A stretch of DNA of 64,000 nucleotides from CAZBMD01 sp964493325 (lineage in GTDB: Bacteria > Babelota > Babeliae > Babelales > RVW-14): contig CAZBMD010000009.1 of NCBI GenBank assembly GCA_964493325.1, positions 1 to 64,000 of the forward strand, given 5' to 3'. Below, one piece after another: positions 1-8,904 of the stretch; the first letter of the stretch is position 1, and every line of letters starts with the position of its first letter. The position numbers and the translations under genes were made by a program. The notes below the pieces were generated by a model that saw only the letters and a program-made list of their open reading frames with translations, searched no databases and was not told the origin of the DNA.

Positions 1-47
1 AAAAAAATGAAGAAGGCGAAAAAGTACTAGGCTATCGCACTTCGTAG
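1..47 (+). CDS. C-terminal end of a gene cut by the left edge (tentative)
   Basis: A frame open from the left edge reads KNEEGEKVLGYRTS and stops at TAG 45-47, eleven bases before a strong terminator. The adjacent frame also ends early (TAG at 28-30), so the frame is uncertain. Too short to assign a family. The terminator immediately downstream is the main reason to think a + strand gene ends here. Confidence 0.25.
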   Translation, partial: KNEEGEKVLGYRTS

Positions 48-57
48 ATTAGATTAA

Positions 58-90
58 AGAGAGGAGCTTTTCAGCTCCTCTCTTTTTTTA
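58..90 (+). terminator. Rho-independent terminator
   Basis: An 11-bp perfect stem (58-68 with 73-83) closes a TTTC loop and is followed by a run of seven T on the + strand. It terminates the gene entering from the left. On the - strand the trailing sequence is less T-rich, so it probably serves the opposing peptidase gene only weakly. Confidence 0.85.
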
Positions 91-2211
91 TTACATGCCT
101 AAGTCTTTAAAAAATGCTTCTTGTGATGGTGCACGTCCCAAGAAACTTTTTAAAATCTCATCAGGATCAACGCTCCCGCCCTTGCCAAGAACAATCTCTG
201 CAAATCGCTTGCCAACAGCAGCATTGGCCAGCCCGTCTTTTTTGATCTGCTCAAAAATATCAAGCGCAAACACCTTGGACCACGAGTAGCTGTAGTACTT
301 TGCGCCATACCCAGTCAGATGCCCAAACGAAGCATAAAAATGAGTCGCAGGGTCAAAGCTCACCTGCGGAATACAGCGTCGCGCAAGCTGTGCTGAAATT
401 GCATCGATATCTTTATTGGCTCCTTCTTTGAAAAATTCAAGCGACAAAAGGGCAAGCATCGACTGGCGAGCATACATAAAACCGGTTCCAAACTGCTTGA
501 GCCCAATTAAGGTATCAATCAGCTCTAGCGGCAAAGGCTCTCCTGTTTTGTAATGAGCACTCACCGATTGCAAAACATCTTTATCATAGAGCCACTCTTC
601 GAACATTTGTGAAGGCATTTCTACAAAGTCACACTTCACCGAAGTCCCTGAAAAAGAACTAAGTTCTGTTGCCCCAACAACCGCATGCATAGCGTGGCCA
701 AACTCGTGAAAAAATGTATTCACGTCATAAAATTTCAGAAGCGCTGGGCGATCTTTTGTTGGCTTTGGGAAGTTTGCAATCACAATTGCCACCGATGGAA
801 CATATGAAGTAGTACCTGTCTGCTCATTAATTTTTTTAATCGATGAAATAATACCGGCATGACAAGCGTGCGAGTATTTATCTGGTCGAGGATACAAATC
901 AAGAAAAATGTACCCACGTAGCTGCTTGCTCTTTTTGTCATGCACTTCAATCAGCTGCACATCTTTGTGCCATGCCCAATCAGGTTTTAGAAACTTAAAT
1001 TCAAGCCCCAAGAAGTTTTGATAAATTTCAAAAACCCCTGCAAGCGTTTTTTCTGTTGTAAAATATTCAGCAACCAATCGCTCATCAAGATTGTAGTGCT
1101 TTTTTTTATAAGCGGTTTTGACGTAAGAAAAATCCCAAGGATTTAAAAGCCCTTCGTCATTTAATTCAATACCTTCAGGCAACTCTTGAGAAAAATCTTC
1201 AAATTCTACTGTTGCTTTTTTTTGCGCCCGCTTGAGCAAATGCTCAATAAAGTCTTGAGCTCGCTCTGGGGTTTTGACCATTTGATCGTCAAGATCAAGC
1301 GCCGCAAAACTTTCAAACCCAAGCGCTACAGCAAGCTCGTGACGCTTAGCAATAATTTTATTCATCAGATCTTGGTTTGCAGGGAATGCTCTATTTTGAT
1401 ACGCGCGGTACACATCTTTACGCGTCTGTTGATGATGACAATAATCCAAAATCTCGACAACATGCGGAGGGTTGCCACACTCAATAACGCACAAACCATT
1501 TTCATTCTTTTCAAACTGCTCTAGAACATGCGGATCAATGCCAGCAAGATTCTCACACGCAGTCTCAACACGATTTTTTGTTGCTGCAATGTTATTATCA
1601 AACTCAGACCCAAGCTGTTCAAGTTCTTTTTTTAATGTTTGTACTTTCTCAAACTCAGCATCAGGAAGGTTCAAACCACTGCGCTTAAAACCACTCATCG
1701 TCTCTTGAATAAAATAAGCTTGCTCTGGGTTTACATTTTCTGACATGCTTTTTTCTGCATACGATGAAAAAGCAGCATACAAAGGCTTACTCGAAAATGC
1801 ATCAACAGAAAAAGAACTCAAGCGAATGTACTGCTCTTGGCACGCATCTCGAATTTCTTTTTGAGGGCTGACCATGGTAAGACGCTGAATAGCACATACA
1901 ATTGTTCCAAACTCTGCGCCAGCTTGATCAAGTGCACGCGCGGTATTGTCAAACGTTCGCGCTTCGGGAGCAAGAGCAATAATGGCGTCAAGATCAGTTT
2001 GTGCTTTTTCTATCGCCCAGTCAGCGTAACGCTTAACCTCATCAACTGTTTTAGGAAAAAGTGGGGTCAAATCGCTTGGGCTTGTCATCTCGGTTTTGAG
2101 CATGGTGATAAACTCCTCTTTGGTGTTGCAACTTTTGTTGGCCGCATTGTTTCCACAACTCAGCAGCGATAAACAACCAGCAACCGCTATGATACTTTTT
2201 ACACTCTTCAT
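91..2211 (-). CDS. M3-family oligopeptidase, predicted lipoprotein
   Basis: Zinc metallopeptidase of the thimet oligopeptidase/Dcp family (M3), which cleaves short peptides. The gluzincin motif HEFGH lies at residues 502-506, with the distal Glu in FVEMPSQ (E531), the usual M3 spacing. At 706 aa it is full length. The N-terminus (MKSVKSIIAVAGCLSLLSC) is a lipoprotein-type signal with two candidate lipobox cysteines, C13 (VAGC) and C19 (LLSC), so the enzyme is probably exported and membrane-anchored. Most bacterial M3 enzymes are cytoplasmic, so this location is notable and suggests peptide scavenging in the periplasm. The gene stands alone, opposite the gene ending at 47 and divergent from the paralog pair at 2392. 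The family call is secure; anchoring is inferred from the signal sequence. Confidence 0.92.
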   Translation of the reverse strand: MKSVKSIIAVAGCLSLLSCGNNAANKSCNTKEEFITMLKTEMTSPSDLTPLFPKTVDEVKRYADWAIEKAQTDLDAIIALAPEARTFDNTARALDQAGAEFGTIVCAIQRLTMVSPQKEIRDACQEQYIRLSSFSVDAFSSKPLYAAFSSYAEKSMSENVNPEQAYFIQETMSGFKRSGLNLPDAEFEKVQTLKKELEQLGSEFDNNIAATKNRVETACENLAGIDPHVLEQFEKNENGLCVIECGNPPHVVEILDYCHHQQTRKDVYRAYQNRAFPANQDLMNKIIAKRHELAVALGFESFAALDLDDQMVKTPERAQDFIEHLLKRAQKKATVEFEDFSQELPEGIELNDEGLLNPWDFSYVKTAYKKKHYNLDERLVAEYFTTEKTLAGVFEIYQNFLGLEFKFLKPDWAWHKDVQLIEVHDKKSKQLRGYIFLDLYPRPDKYSHACHAGIISSIKKINEQTGTTSYVPSVAIVIANFPKPTKDRPALLKFYDVNTFFHEFGHAMHAVVGATELSSFSGTSVKCDFVEMPSQMFEEWLYDKDVLQSVSAHYKTGEPLPLELIDTLIGLKQFGTGFMYARQSMLALLSLEFFKEGANKDIDAISAQLARRCIPQVSFDPATHFYASFGHLTGYGAKYYSYSWSKVFALDIFEQIKKDGLANAAVGKRFAEIVLGKGGSVDPDEILKSFLGRAPSQEAFFKDLGM

Positions 2212-2391
2212 TTTATCAATCCCTTTCCTGTTTTGATTAATGTGCAGTAGCAGCAGTATATCACAAGATAAAAATCAGATCGAAATCTGGTCATTTTTCA
2301 CAAAAAGATTATATTCTTGCGCCTCCAGCTTTTAAATCTTTATGATGATTCAATTAGCTTCTATTGCGTCTATCCCCAAGGGAGTCTTTAT

Positions 2392-4728
2392 ATGAAAATT
2401 TTTAAAGGCATCATGATGGCTTGCATCGTCGTTGGAATATCAACACAGCATGCGGTACATGCCGGCATCTCGCCTCTTGTTTTCAACAATGTCTTTGCAC
2501 TCTTCAAACCAGAACATATTTACTATGCCCCTCAATTTGGCTCTATTGCTCTATCATCGGGGATCATAGAAAACTTACGTTTTTTTAACGTTATTCCTGG
2601 CATTGGCGATGACGGCAAGCGACGCTACAGCAGAGACGAAGCTCCAGACAATGACCCAATTATGGAAATTATTCTCATTCTTTTTCCATCACCAGCTGGA
2701 CAATTAACTACAGAAAGAAACCTTGCAAGTAATATAGGCAAATACTGCAGGCCCAAGCATGTTGCTGGGCTCCTTAATTTTACTTACAGAGTAAGGCAAT
2801 ATTTACAAAAAAATAATGTGCCTCTCAGCACCGATATCAATGAACTACTTGGAGCCCAAGAACTTAATTATCAAGATGAGATCACGCAAGACTTCCGACC
2901 AGCAAAATTTAACCAAACGAACTTAAGCTCTCTCCTGGTCAAGATAGCTCAAGCGATAGAACAAGAACTAATCAACAACTCTGATCAATCGTTCTATCCT
3001 AAATATTTTGTTGAACAAATTATAAACGCTTTTTTTTGCCATAAATTTGCCAACCAAAACGCCGTAGAAAGGTTAATGAGTAAACTTAATATGAGTAAAC
3101 TTAATATGCCGGCAAATGAAAAGAGGGAAAGCCCTTCCTGGGATCCTTACCTTCGTGCACTGTTCCCTATAGGATATGAGTTATTTCTATTGTATAAAAA
3201 GAAATATGCACCTAAAAAAATCGATAATCTAACACTCAGTGACTTACAATCGCTTGATAAGCTATGGGTAGAATTCCATGGCCATAATAATACAAACACG
3301 TTACCTTATGCCAACAACAATCTGCCAATTTCTTGTGGAACGACTCAATTCTACAACCGCGCTGCAGATAGACTCAGCAGCAATAAAGATACTTTTGTAG
3401 ACTGCGTTGAGGTTTCTATGCGGCATATCGTCAATTTTTTTCTGTATGATCACAGACTATCGTCTTTTAATGTCGCACCACTTTATAAGCACATGAAAAA
3501 GCACCATAACCCGTATATTAAAAATTTAGAAAATTTTTACGCTATTCAATCTCCAGAGCAAGCAAATTCTGGAGATATCACACTACGATCAACATGGAAC
3601 AAAGTTATAGCAAACCTTAAACACTCTCATGGAATCAGGTACCTAAAACAATTTGAATCTGTCAATAATAATAATGAACTCAAATCTGGCATGCTTAATA
3701 TGATGAAGGTTTTTAATGCTATCTTTAGCTTAGACCTGGGCGATGCCCCCTCATATACCCCTAACGATACAGAAAAATTTTTGATTAAAGCTCAGGATTG
3801 GGTTAAAAATGGATTTCAAAAAATGAGCGCCATTATTAATAGCAACCGTACATGCTCAGTAACTTTTTCAAAAGTCGATATTAACGAACAGGTACAAGAC
3901 ATTATAGGCAGAATCAATATCACCATGCTCGATAGAAAAACTCTTGCAAGCATATTCAGTACTACCATCAAAATTAATTATGGGCATACGTACATTGAAA
4001 AACTATCTTCCTTAATAGTTAGTCCTCGCAACCAGCTAGCACCTTCATCACTTACTCAAGCAAAAACAATCAGTAGCCGCACTCGTGCAGGAACAATTAT
4101 CGATTTACTCTTTGCTCTCCTGCAAATTTCAGACACTGAAAATGGCACTCCTGATGCAGCAATGAGCCCTTCATTACAACTATTCAAAATATCAACTAAC
4201 GAAAATGAGCCAACTATTAATACATTAAATGCATTAATAGGCTTAACTCAAAGAAAAATCATCTCAGATGATATATCATCACGCATCCTAAGTAACATTC
4301 TAAAAAAAATATCTTGGGATCATACTGAAACCGTACGCAATGCAATGACCACAATTATCAAGCTCAAAGATCTAGTTGATAACAAACCTATTTTCTCCGA
4401 AATAATTAAAAAAGAGGTGCAAGCCCTCGCGTTGTCGCACAACGATGATAGCAAGTTGCTGACTTTTTTCACAAACATCAAATATCTGTACATTCAGCCA
4501 ACGGCCACTATTTCAAATCTCACTCTTCCAAGATATACACATCTCAAAACGCTATCTGTGCAGGGAGCTGCAAACCTTGAATCTATAACATTCACCAACC
4601 TAATGGATGAGCTTGATACGATTAATTTTAACGAATCAGGAGTAAAAAGAATTATTGGCTATAACTTATGTCCCAATATTAATCAATGGCCAACAGGAAT
4701 AGAACTCATTAGATCTGAGGCCCAATAA
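2392..4728 (+). CDS. Secreted protein of unknown family, tandem paralog A (LRR-like C-terminus)
   Basis: I do not recognise the family. The ATG at 2392 is chosen over an upstream TTG at 2317 because AAGGGAG lies 7 nt before it and a signal peptide follows (MKIFKGIMMACIVVGISTQ, probably cleaved after HAVHA). The mature protein starts GISPLVFNNVFALFKPEHIY, nearly identical to the next gene. A central conserved block contains DCVEVSMRHIVNFFLYD, whose paralog reads DCTEVTLRHIINFFIYD. The last ~80 residues show short leucine-rich units (HLKTLSVQGAANLESITF) like bacterial LRR proteins, ending in a shared IIGY-LCP-I--WP motif. A small internal duplication reads MSKLNMSKLNM. It lies 14 nt upstream of its paralog and is probably cotranscribed with it. 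A role at the host interface is inference. Confidence 0.75.
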   Translation: MKIFKGIMMACIVVGISTQHAVHAGISPLVFNNVFALFKPEHIYYAPQFGSIALSSGIIENLRFFNVIPGIGDDGKRRYSRDEAPDNDPIMEIILILFPSPAGQLTTERNLASNIGKYCRPKHVAGLLNFTYRVRQYLQKNNVPLSTDINELLGAQELNYQDEITQDFRPAKFNQTNLSSLLVKIAQAIEQELINNSDQSFYPKYFVEQIINAFFCHKFANQNAVERLMSKLNMSKLNMPANEKRESPSWDPYLRALFPIGYELFLLYKKKYAPKKIDNLTLSDLQSLDKLWVEFHGHNNTNTLPYANNNLPISCGTTQFYNRAADRLSSNKDTFVDCVEVSMRHIVNFFLYDHRLSSFNVAPLYKHMKKHHNPYIKNLENFYAIQSPEQANSGDITLRSTWNKVIANLKHSHGIRYLKQFESVNNNNELKSGMLNMMKVFNAIFSLDLGDAPSYTPNDTEKFLIKAQDWVKNGFQKMSAIINSNRTCSVTFSKVDINEQVQDIIGRINITMLDRKTLASIFSTTIKINYGHTYIEKLSSLIVSPRNQLAPSSLTQAKTISSRTRAGTIIDLLFALLQISDTENGTPDAAMSPSLQLFKISTNENEPTINTLNALIGLTQRKIISDDISSRILSNILKKISWDHTETVRNAMTTIIKLKDLVDNKPIFSEIIKKEVQALALSHNDDSKLLTFFTNIKYLYIQPTATISNLTLPRYTHLKTLSVQGAANLESITFTNLMDELDTINFNESGVKRIIGYNLCPNINQWPTGIELIRSEAQ
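2461..2721 (+). repeat. 261-bp near-identical segment, copy 1 (partner at 4815-5075)
   Basis: From the mature N-terminus onward, the two tandem paralogs share a 261-bp stretch of the same length with very few differences, including at silent codon positions. Downstream the genes need gaps and differ at many residues. This is the pattern left by recent gene conversion or strong local constraint. Confidence 0.8.
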
Positions 4729-4742
4729 CCCATAGGCTAAGC

Positions 4743-7043
4743 ATGAAGAATTTTAAGCACACCATTATTGTATGCACCGTTATTCTTGGCATGATAACAC
4801 AAGTCATACTCAATGCCGGCATCTCGCCTCTTGTTTTCAACAATGTCTTTGCGCTCTTCAAACCAGAACATATTTACTATGCCCCTCAATTTGGCTCCAT
4901 TGCTCTATCATCAGGACTCATAGAAAACTTACGTTTTTTTAATGTCATTCCTGGCATTAGCGATGATGGCCAGCGAGGCTACTTCAAAGACAAAGCCCCA
5001 GACGATGACCCAATTATGGAAATTATTCTCATTCTTTTTCCATCACCAGCTGGACAATTAGCTGCAGAAAGAAACTTGTCGAGCAATATGGGGAAATATT
5101 GCGAACCTGAACACGTTGCAGCACTCCTTAACTTTTCTTATGCTGTCCGAATGTATTTGCATAAAAATCCAAAAGCTCGACCATTTCCCATCAAAGCGAA
5201 TATTTTACTCGGCAAGCGACTACTCAATTATCAAGATAAGATCAATAATGATTTTGCCCCAGCCCAATTTCAACAGACTGATCTTAATATACTTTTAGTC
5301 AAAATAGCTCAAGCGATAGAGTTTGAAGCAAAACAATCATTCTATCCTCGATATTTTGTTGAGCAAATTATCAATACTTTTTTTTGCCACAAATTTGCAG
5401 ACCAAAGAGCTGTCAAAACCTTGCTCAGCAAACTTGATGTTCTACAAGATAATTCTCCAAACATTAGTCAGATCGATGGACTTTTTACACAAGACAATAT
5501 CAAGGCTGCGATTAGAAAAATTCAAACATCGCACCTGCTCAATCCCGATGATGCATGGATATTATTACATAGTTCTATTTTTACAAGAATATTACCGTAC
5601 AACAATGGTAACAATCCAATTTCAAACGGCAGCACACAGCTCTATAATCGTTCAATCAAAACGCTAAGCAACAAAACCTTTCAAGATTGTACTGAAGTTA
5701 CGCTACGCCACATAATCAATTTCTTCATCTATGACCACACAAACAAAACATTTAACATTGCATCCATTAATCAACTCATAGAAAAAAATCCCGATAATCA
5801 ATATCTTCAAAATCTCAAAGATTTTTATGACTTTCAAGCCCCAGACAAAGCGAATGCTGGGGATAGGACCTTACGGTCTGCCTGGAATAAAGTTGTTGCA
5901 GATATTGGTGCTGACTATGACATCGCGTACCTTCAAAACTTTGAGGCTGAGAAGAATAATAATGAACTAAAGTCCGGCATGATTAATATGATGAAAGTTT
6001 TTAATGCAGTTTTTAGCTTAGACTTGAGCAAAGCTCCTGATAGACAGAATGAACAATTTTTAATTAATGCTCAAACATGGGTGCAAGATGGATTTGAAAA
6101 ATTATGTTCAATCTTGAATCAACAACACACCTGCAAAGTTAGCTTTTCTCACCTTAGAAAAAACGATACTGACACGGATATTATCGGAACCATACATTTA
6201 ACAGTCAGTTCTTTAGATACCAATACAAATATTTTTAGTTTTACCATTCAAATTGAAAGCGCTCACACTGAGATTAAAAAGGTATCAATGGCACAACCCC
6301 ATTCTGTCACCCAATTAACCGAAGACGCAATCACCGCGGTCAAAACGATTATCGGCAACGTCTCTCAAACTATTACTGATTCACTACTTACTCTACTTGA
6401 ACAGGAGACTCAGCCATCAGAAATAATGAATCCAGAAGAACCTGATACACTACCGAAGAATCCTCTCTATCAGCTTTTTATCAATACCATCAATGATAGC
6501 TATTCAACTATGAGTGCACTGAATAGAATTCTTGGCTTAGCTCAAAAAAACATAATCCCTCACAAGGTAGCACAACGCCTCCTGACAAATATTCTTCAAA
6601 GCTTTGAATGGAAAAACGAGATAGGAACTCAGAACAATATAGAAATGATAAGAAATCTCAAAGCCATAGCAGAAGAACCTGACAATCAACATTTTGCGGC
6701 CACTATTAAAAAGGAGGTTCAAGGCCTAGGATTATCGAGCAACGATGATGTCAGCCTATTAAATTTTTTCACAAACATACGCTATTTGTGCCTTACAAAA
6801 AATTCTCCTGTTAGCAGCATCACCCTGCCTGCATACCACGCACTACAAAAACTTGACCTCCAGTCAGCAAACAACCTTGAATATGTAACATTTACTGGAA
6901 GCATGGACAATCTTGAGGAGGTTCATCTCCAAAACTCTGCCGTCAAAACAATTATCGGCTATGACTTGTGCCCTAAGATTAATGAGTGGCCAAAAGGAAT
7001 CAAACTCATCAAGGCAGATGAGGCTAAACCCTCTAAAAAATAA
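4743..7043 (+). CDS. Secreted protein of unknown family, tandem paralog B (LRR-like C-terminus)
   Basis: A 766-aa paralog of the preceding gene with the same layout: signal peptide (MKNFKHTIIVCTVILGMITQ, then VILNA before GISPL), a nearly identical mature N-terminus, a central DCTEVTLRHIINFFIYD block, and a C-terminal LRR-like segment (LQKLDLQSANNLEYVTF) ending IIGYDLCPKINEWPKGI. The N-terminal segment is almost identical to copy A at the DNA level, while the middle and end have diverged strongly. A strong hairpin follows the stop codon. The conserved Cys-Glu and Arg-His in the central block could be catalytic, but I cannot tie them to a known family. Function unknown; export is well supported. 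Confidence 0.75.
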   Translation: MKNFKHTIIVCTVILGMITQVILNAGISPLVFNNVFALFKPEHIYYAPQFGSIALSSGLIENLRFFNVIPGISDDGQRGYFKDKAPDDDPIMEIILILFPSPAGQLAAERNLSSNMGKYCEPEHVAALLNFSYAVRMYLHKNPKARPFPIKANILLGKRLLNYQDKINNDFAPAQFQQTDLNILLVKIAQAIEFEAKQSFYPRYFVEQIINTFFCHKFADQRAVKTLLSKLDVLQDNSPNISQIDGLFTQDNIKAAIRKIQTSHLLNPDDAWILLHSSIFTRILPYNNGNNPISNGSTQLYNRSIKTLSNKTFQDCTEVTLRHIINFFIYDHTNKTFNIASINQLIEKNPDNQYLQNLKDFYDFQAPDKANAGDRTLRSAWNKVVADIGADYDIAYLQNFEAEKNNNELKSGMINMMKVFNAVFSLDLSKAPDRQNEQFLINAQTWVQDGFEKLCSILNQQHTCKVSFSHLRKNDTDTDIIGTIHLTVSSLDTNTNIFSFTIQIESAHTEIKKVSMAQPHSVTQLTEDAITAVKTIIGNVSQTITDSLLTLLEQETQPSEIMNPEEPDTLPKNPLYQLFINTINDSYSTMSALNRILGLAQKNIIPHKVAQRLLTNILQSFEWKNEIGTQNNIEMIRNLKAIAEEPDNQHFAATIKKEVQGLGLSSNDDVSLLNFFTNIRYLCLTKNSPVSSITLPAYHALQKLDLQSANNLEYVTFTGSMDNLEEVHLQNSAVKTIIGYDLCPKINEWPKGIKLIKADEAKPSKK
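4815..5075 (+). repeat. 261-bp near-identical segment, copy 2 (partner at 2461-2721)
   Basis: Second copy of the conserved segment encoding the mature N-terminus of the tandem secreted paralogs. It aligns without gaps to 2461-2721. Confidence 0.8.
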
Positions 7044-7052
7044 GAACTCACA

Positions 7053-7090
7053 AAAGAGGCCGGCTCTTATTTTTGAGAGCCGGCCTCTTT
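7053..7090. terminator. Bidirectional terminator-like hairpin
   Basis: A perfect 15-bp stem (7053-7067 with 7076-7090) around an 8-nt loop, between the convergent ends of paralog B and the SD-repeat gene. The A/T ends of the stem supply T runs in both directions, so it can end transcription from both sides. Confidence 0.8.
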
Positions 7091-7118
7091 AAAACAATCT
7101 ATAAATATGATTTTATCA

Positions 7119-7487
7119 CTATCGATCTAACTCTGGCCCACAAAGCTGATCTATCATTTCGTAGTTGTAGCGACTAATATCACTATCACTATCACTATCA
7201 CTATCGCTATCACTATCACTATCACTATCGCTGTTACTATCAACAGATTGAGGCTGGGATTGCTGTTCAAACAAAGCATTCACTCGACTAAAATTATCAG
7301 CAAGTGCTGGATGTAGTTGAACATTTGCTTGATTTTGTTGAACATTTGCATTACTCATTCGAAAAATGCGCTGAGAAACTTCATTACTACCTGGGACCAC
7401 CAAATCCTCAGAAGCATTCAGCGCTTGTCCCGAGAATAATACATGCGATGCACAAAAAATAACTGCAGCTAATAACTTCTTCTTCAT
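7119..7487 (-). CDS. Small secreted protein with a Ser-Asp repeat tail
   Basis: A 122-aa protein. The ATG at 7487 follows GAGG at good spacing and opens a signal peptide (MKKKLLAAVIFCASHVLFSG, then QALNA). The longer open frame upstream lacks these signals. The mature part is Gln/Asn-rich and low in structure, then carries an uninterrupted stretch of SD dipeptides before the last ~17 residues (ISRYNYEMIDQLCGPELDR). SD repeats act as flexible surface stalks or calcium-binding linkers in staphylococcal adhesins; here there is no LPXTG-type anchor. The upstream gene (7531-7788) has a similar signal ending (LNASE), which suggests a shared origin. No family recognised. Confidence 0.6.
   Translation of the reverse strand: MKKKLLAAVIFCASHVLFSGQALNASEDLVVPGSNEVSQRIFRMSNANVQQNQANVQLHPALADNFSRVNALFEQQSQPQSVDSNSDSDSDSDSDSDSDSDSDISRYNYEMIDQLCGPELDR
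7180..7230 (-). repeat. Hexanucleotide simple repeat encoding (SD)n
   Basis: Tandem 6-nt units (CACTAT with occasional CGCTAT on the + strand) encode the Ser-Asp run of the gene at 7119-7487. Unit gain or loss would change stalk length without shifting frame. Confidence 0.85.
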
Positions 7488-7530
7488 AGAAAACCTCGAC
7501 ATTTTGAAATTAGTCACTTCGTGTTTAAAT

Positions 7531-7788
7531 TTATCGACCAGGGGCATCAACAGGACGTCCCTCAGGAGCTTGATTAGGAAGACTAGGAGCAACCGCTAAA
7601 ATCTGGGATCCAGGCTGATTAGGTACCGAATTAGCATTATTAGACGAGATCTCACGAGGCGCGCTCACATGAATTTCCTCAATATCCGTAATACCTGTAG
7701 AATTTCCAGGTAATGGCTCAGAAGCATTCAATTGAAACGATACAACAACCATACCAACAAGAGCCACGGCTAATAAATTCTTATTCAT
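7531..7788 (-). CDS. Small secreted protein, Pro/Asn/Ser-rich
   Basis: An 85-aa product with a clear signal peptide (MNKNLLAVALVGMVVVSFQL, cleaved near NASE) and a low-complexity mature part rich in Pro, Asn and Ser. The start is supported by GAGG about 8 nt upstream. It lies 43 nt upstream of the SD-repeat gene on the same strand, and the mature N-terminus (LNASEPLPG) resembles that of its neighbour (LNASEDLVVPG), so the two may be diverged duplicates. No domain recognised. Confidence 0.5.
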   Translation of the reverse strand: MNKNLLAVALVGMVVVSFQLNASEPLPGNSTGITDIEEIHVSAPREISSNNANSVPNQPGSQILAVAPSLPNQAPEGRPVDAPGR

Positions 7789-8012
7789 ACAAACCTCATA
7801 ATTAAAAAAATATTATTTTAATACAATCATAGATTATAGTATCAAATAGAAATAATTATATCAAATGGGGCTTGAGCTAGTATTTATAGATCGAATAGGT
7901 GTCAGACAAACACTCTCCAGACCTACTCATTCGGACCTCTTTTCTCAACCTATTGTATGTTTTAATAGAAAACTCACAATAAAGTTAAGGTTAGCAGTAG
8001 GACTCTTTATTC

Positions 8013-8663
8013 TTATTTGCCATCATGCGGATAGGTCACCGAGTTATCAAGAAAGCTACTGGTTGATTGCTGAACACTTCCCTGACCAGGCGACATTATT
8101 GCTGGCTTCCCCATAAAAAATTTATTTTTAATAAAAGCTTCTAAATTTTCTTTGGTATAAAAGCCCTGAAGCATTGGCGAAGGACTGCACAGATTGCCAT
8201 TTTTGAAAAAGAAAAAGAGTGGTAGATCGACTTTAGTAATCCCCAGGAGCATCATGAGCTGTGCAACAATGTCTTGATTTTCAGGCGCACCATTATTTTG
8301 TGCCGCAATATCCACCGCAAAAAAGTTAATTTTATCGCCAAAAACGTCTGCTGTTTCTTGAAAATGATCTTTAACTCGAGCAGAGTCTGCGCTATCACTA
8401 AAAAACTTAACTACCGCCGGTTTTTTCTGAGATTGATCTAAAACATGGTACTGAAAAGCATCTTTACCATTCACCAGCTGCACCCTGCTTTCGCGCCCAT
8501 TTTCTCGATTTTCTGGCACACAAGGAGCAACAGAAGCTGTTACGCTCGTAGCTACTTTATTTTTTATAACATTATCAGAAAATTTTATGCGCTGCGGATA
8601 CCCTGATATCTGCACACCTGTTATTGTCAAAAGCCCGCATAGCAAAAGAACATGATTCTTCAT
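8013..8663 (-). CDS. Exported thioredoxin-fold protein lacking the CxxC motif
   Basis: A 216-aa protein starting at the ATG at 8663, behind a GGGGGGA ribosome site, with an N-terminal signal peptide (MKNHVLLLCGLLTITGVQ). Residues ~80-185 follow the thioredoxin order: a beta strand AVVKFF, then SDSADSARV where WCGPC would sit, a second strand INFFAVDIA, the cis-Pro strand VDLPLFFFFKNG, then a final helix. Both redox cysteines are replaced (SADS), so a disulfide oxidoreductase role is unlikely; a binding or chaperone role is possible. The Ser/Gln-rich C-terminal tail is unrelated to thioredoxin. The fold call rests on pattern recognition and is moderate. Confidence 0.6.
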   Translation of the reverse strand: MKNHVLLLCGLLTITGVQISGYPQRIKFSDNVIKNKVATSVTASVAPCVPENRENGRESRVQLVNGKDAFQYHVLDQSQKKPAVVKFFSDSADSARVKDHFQETADVFGDKINFFAVDIAAQNNGAPENQDIVAQLMMLLGITKVDLPLFFFFKNGNLCSPSPMLQGFYTKENLEAFIKNKFFMGKPAIMSPGQGSVQQSTSSFLDNSVTYPHDGK

Positions 8664-8817
8664 CACAACATCCCCCCTCAACCCCTTTGGATTTTTAGAT
8701 TTCCCTCGATGATTCCCCAGCACTCATAATATAAAAATAGACGCTCTACTGACAAGAAAACTTTCATATTAGCAGGATGAATAGCCTTCTAAAGGGAACC
8801 TTTTTTTCGTTAATCCG

Positions 8818-8847
8818 TTGACTCTGTGGCGATACAAATTGTATTAT
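8818..8847 (+). promoter_or_regulatory. Sigma70-type promoter for the gene at 8905
   Basis: TTGACT (8818-8823), an 18-nt spacer and TATTAT (8842-8847) lie 58 nt before the start codon at 8905, in an AT-rich gap between divergent genes. Confidence 0.5.
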
Positions 8848-8904
8848 AAAATCAGCCCTTATATTTAATATTTTCAGTTTTAATTTATTGCAATTAGGAG
8901 AAAT

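Noticed and set aside
7180..7230. CRISPR-like array
   Set aside because: The tandem units are only 6 nt with no spacers, are in frame within a coding gene, and encode Ser-Asp repeats.
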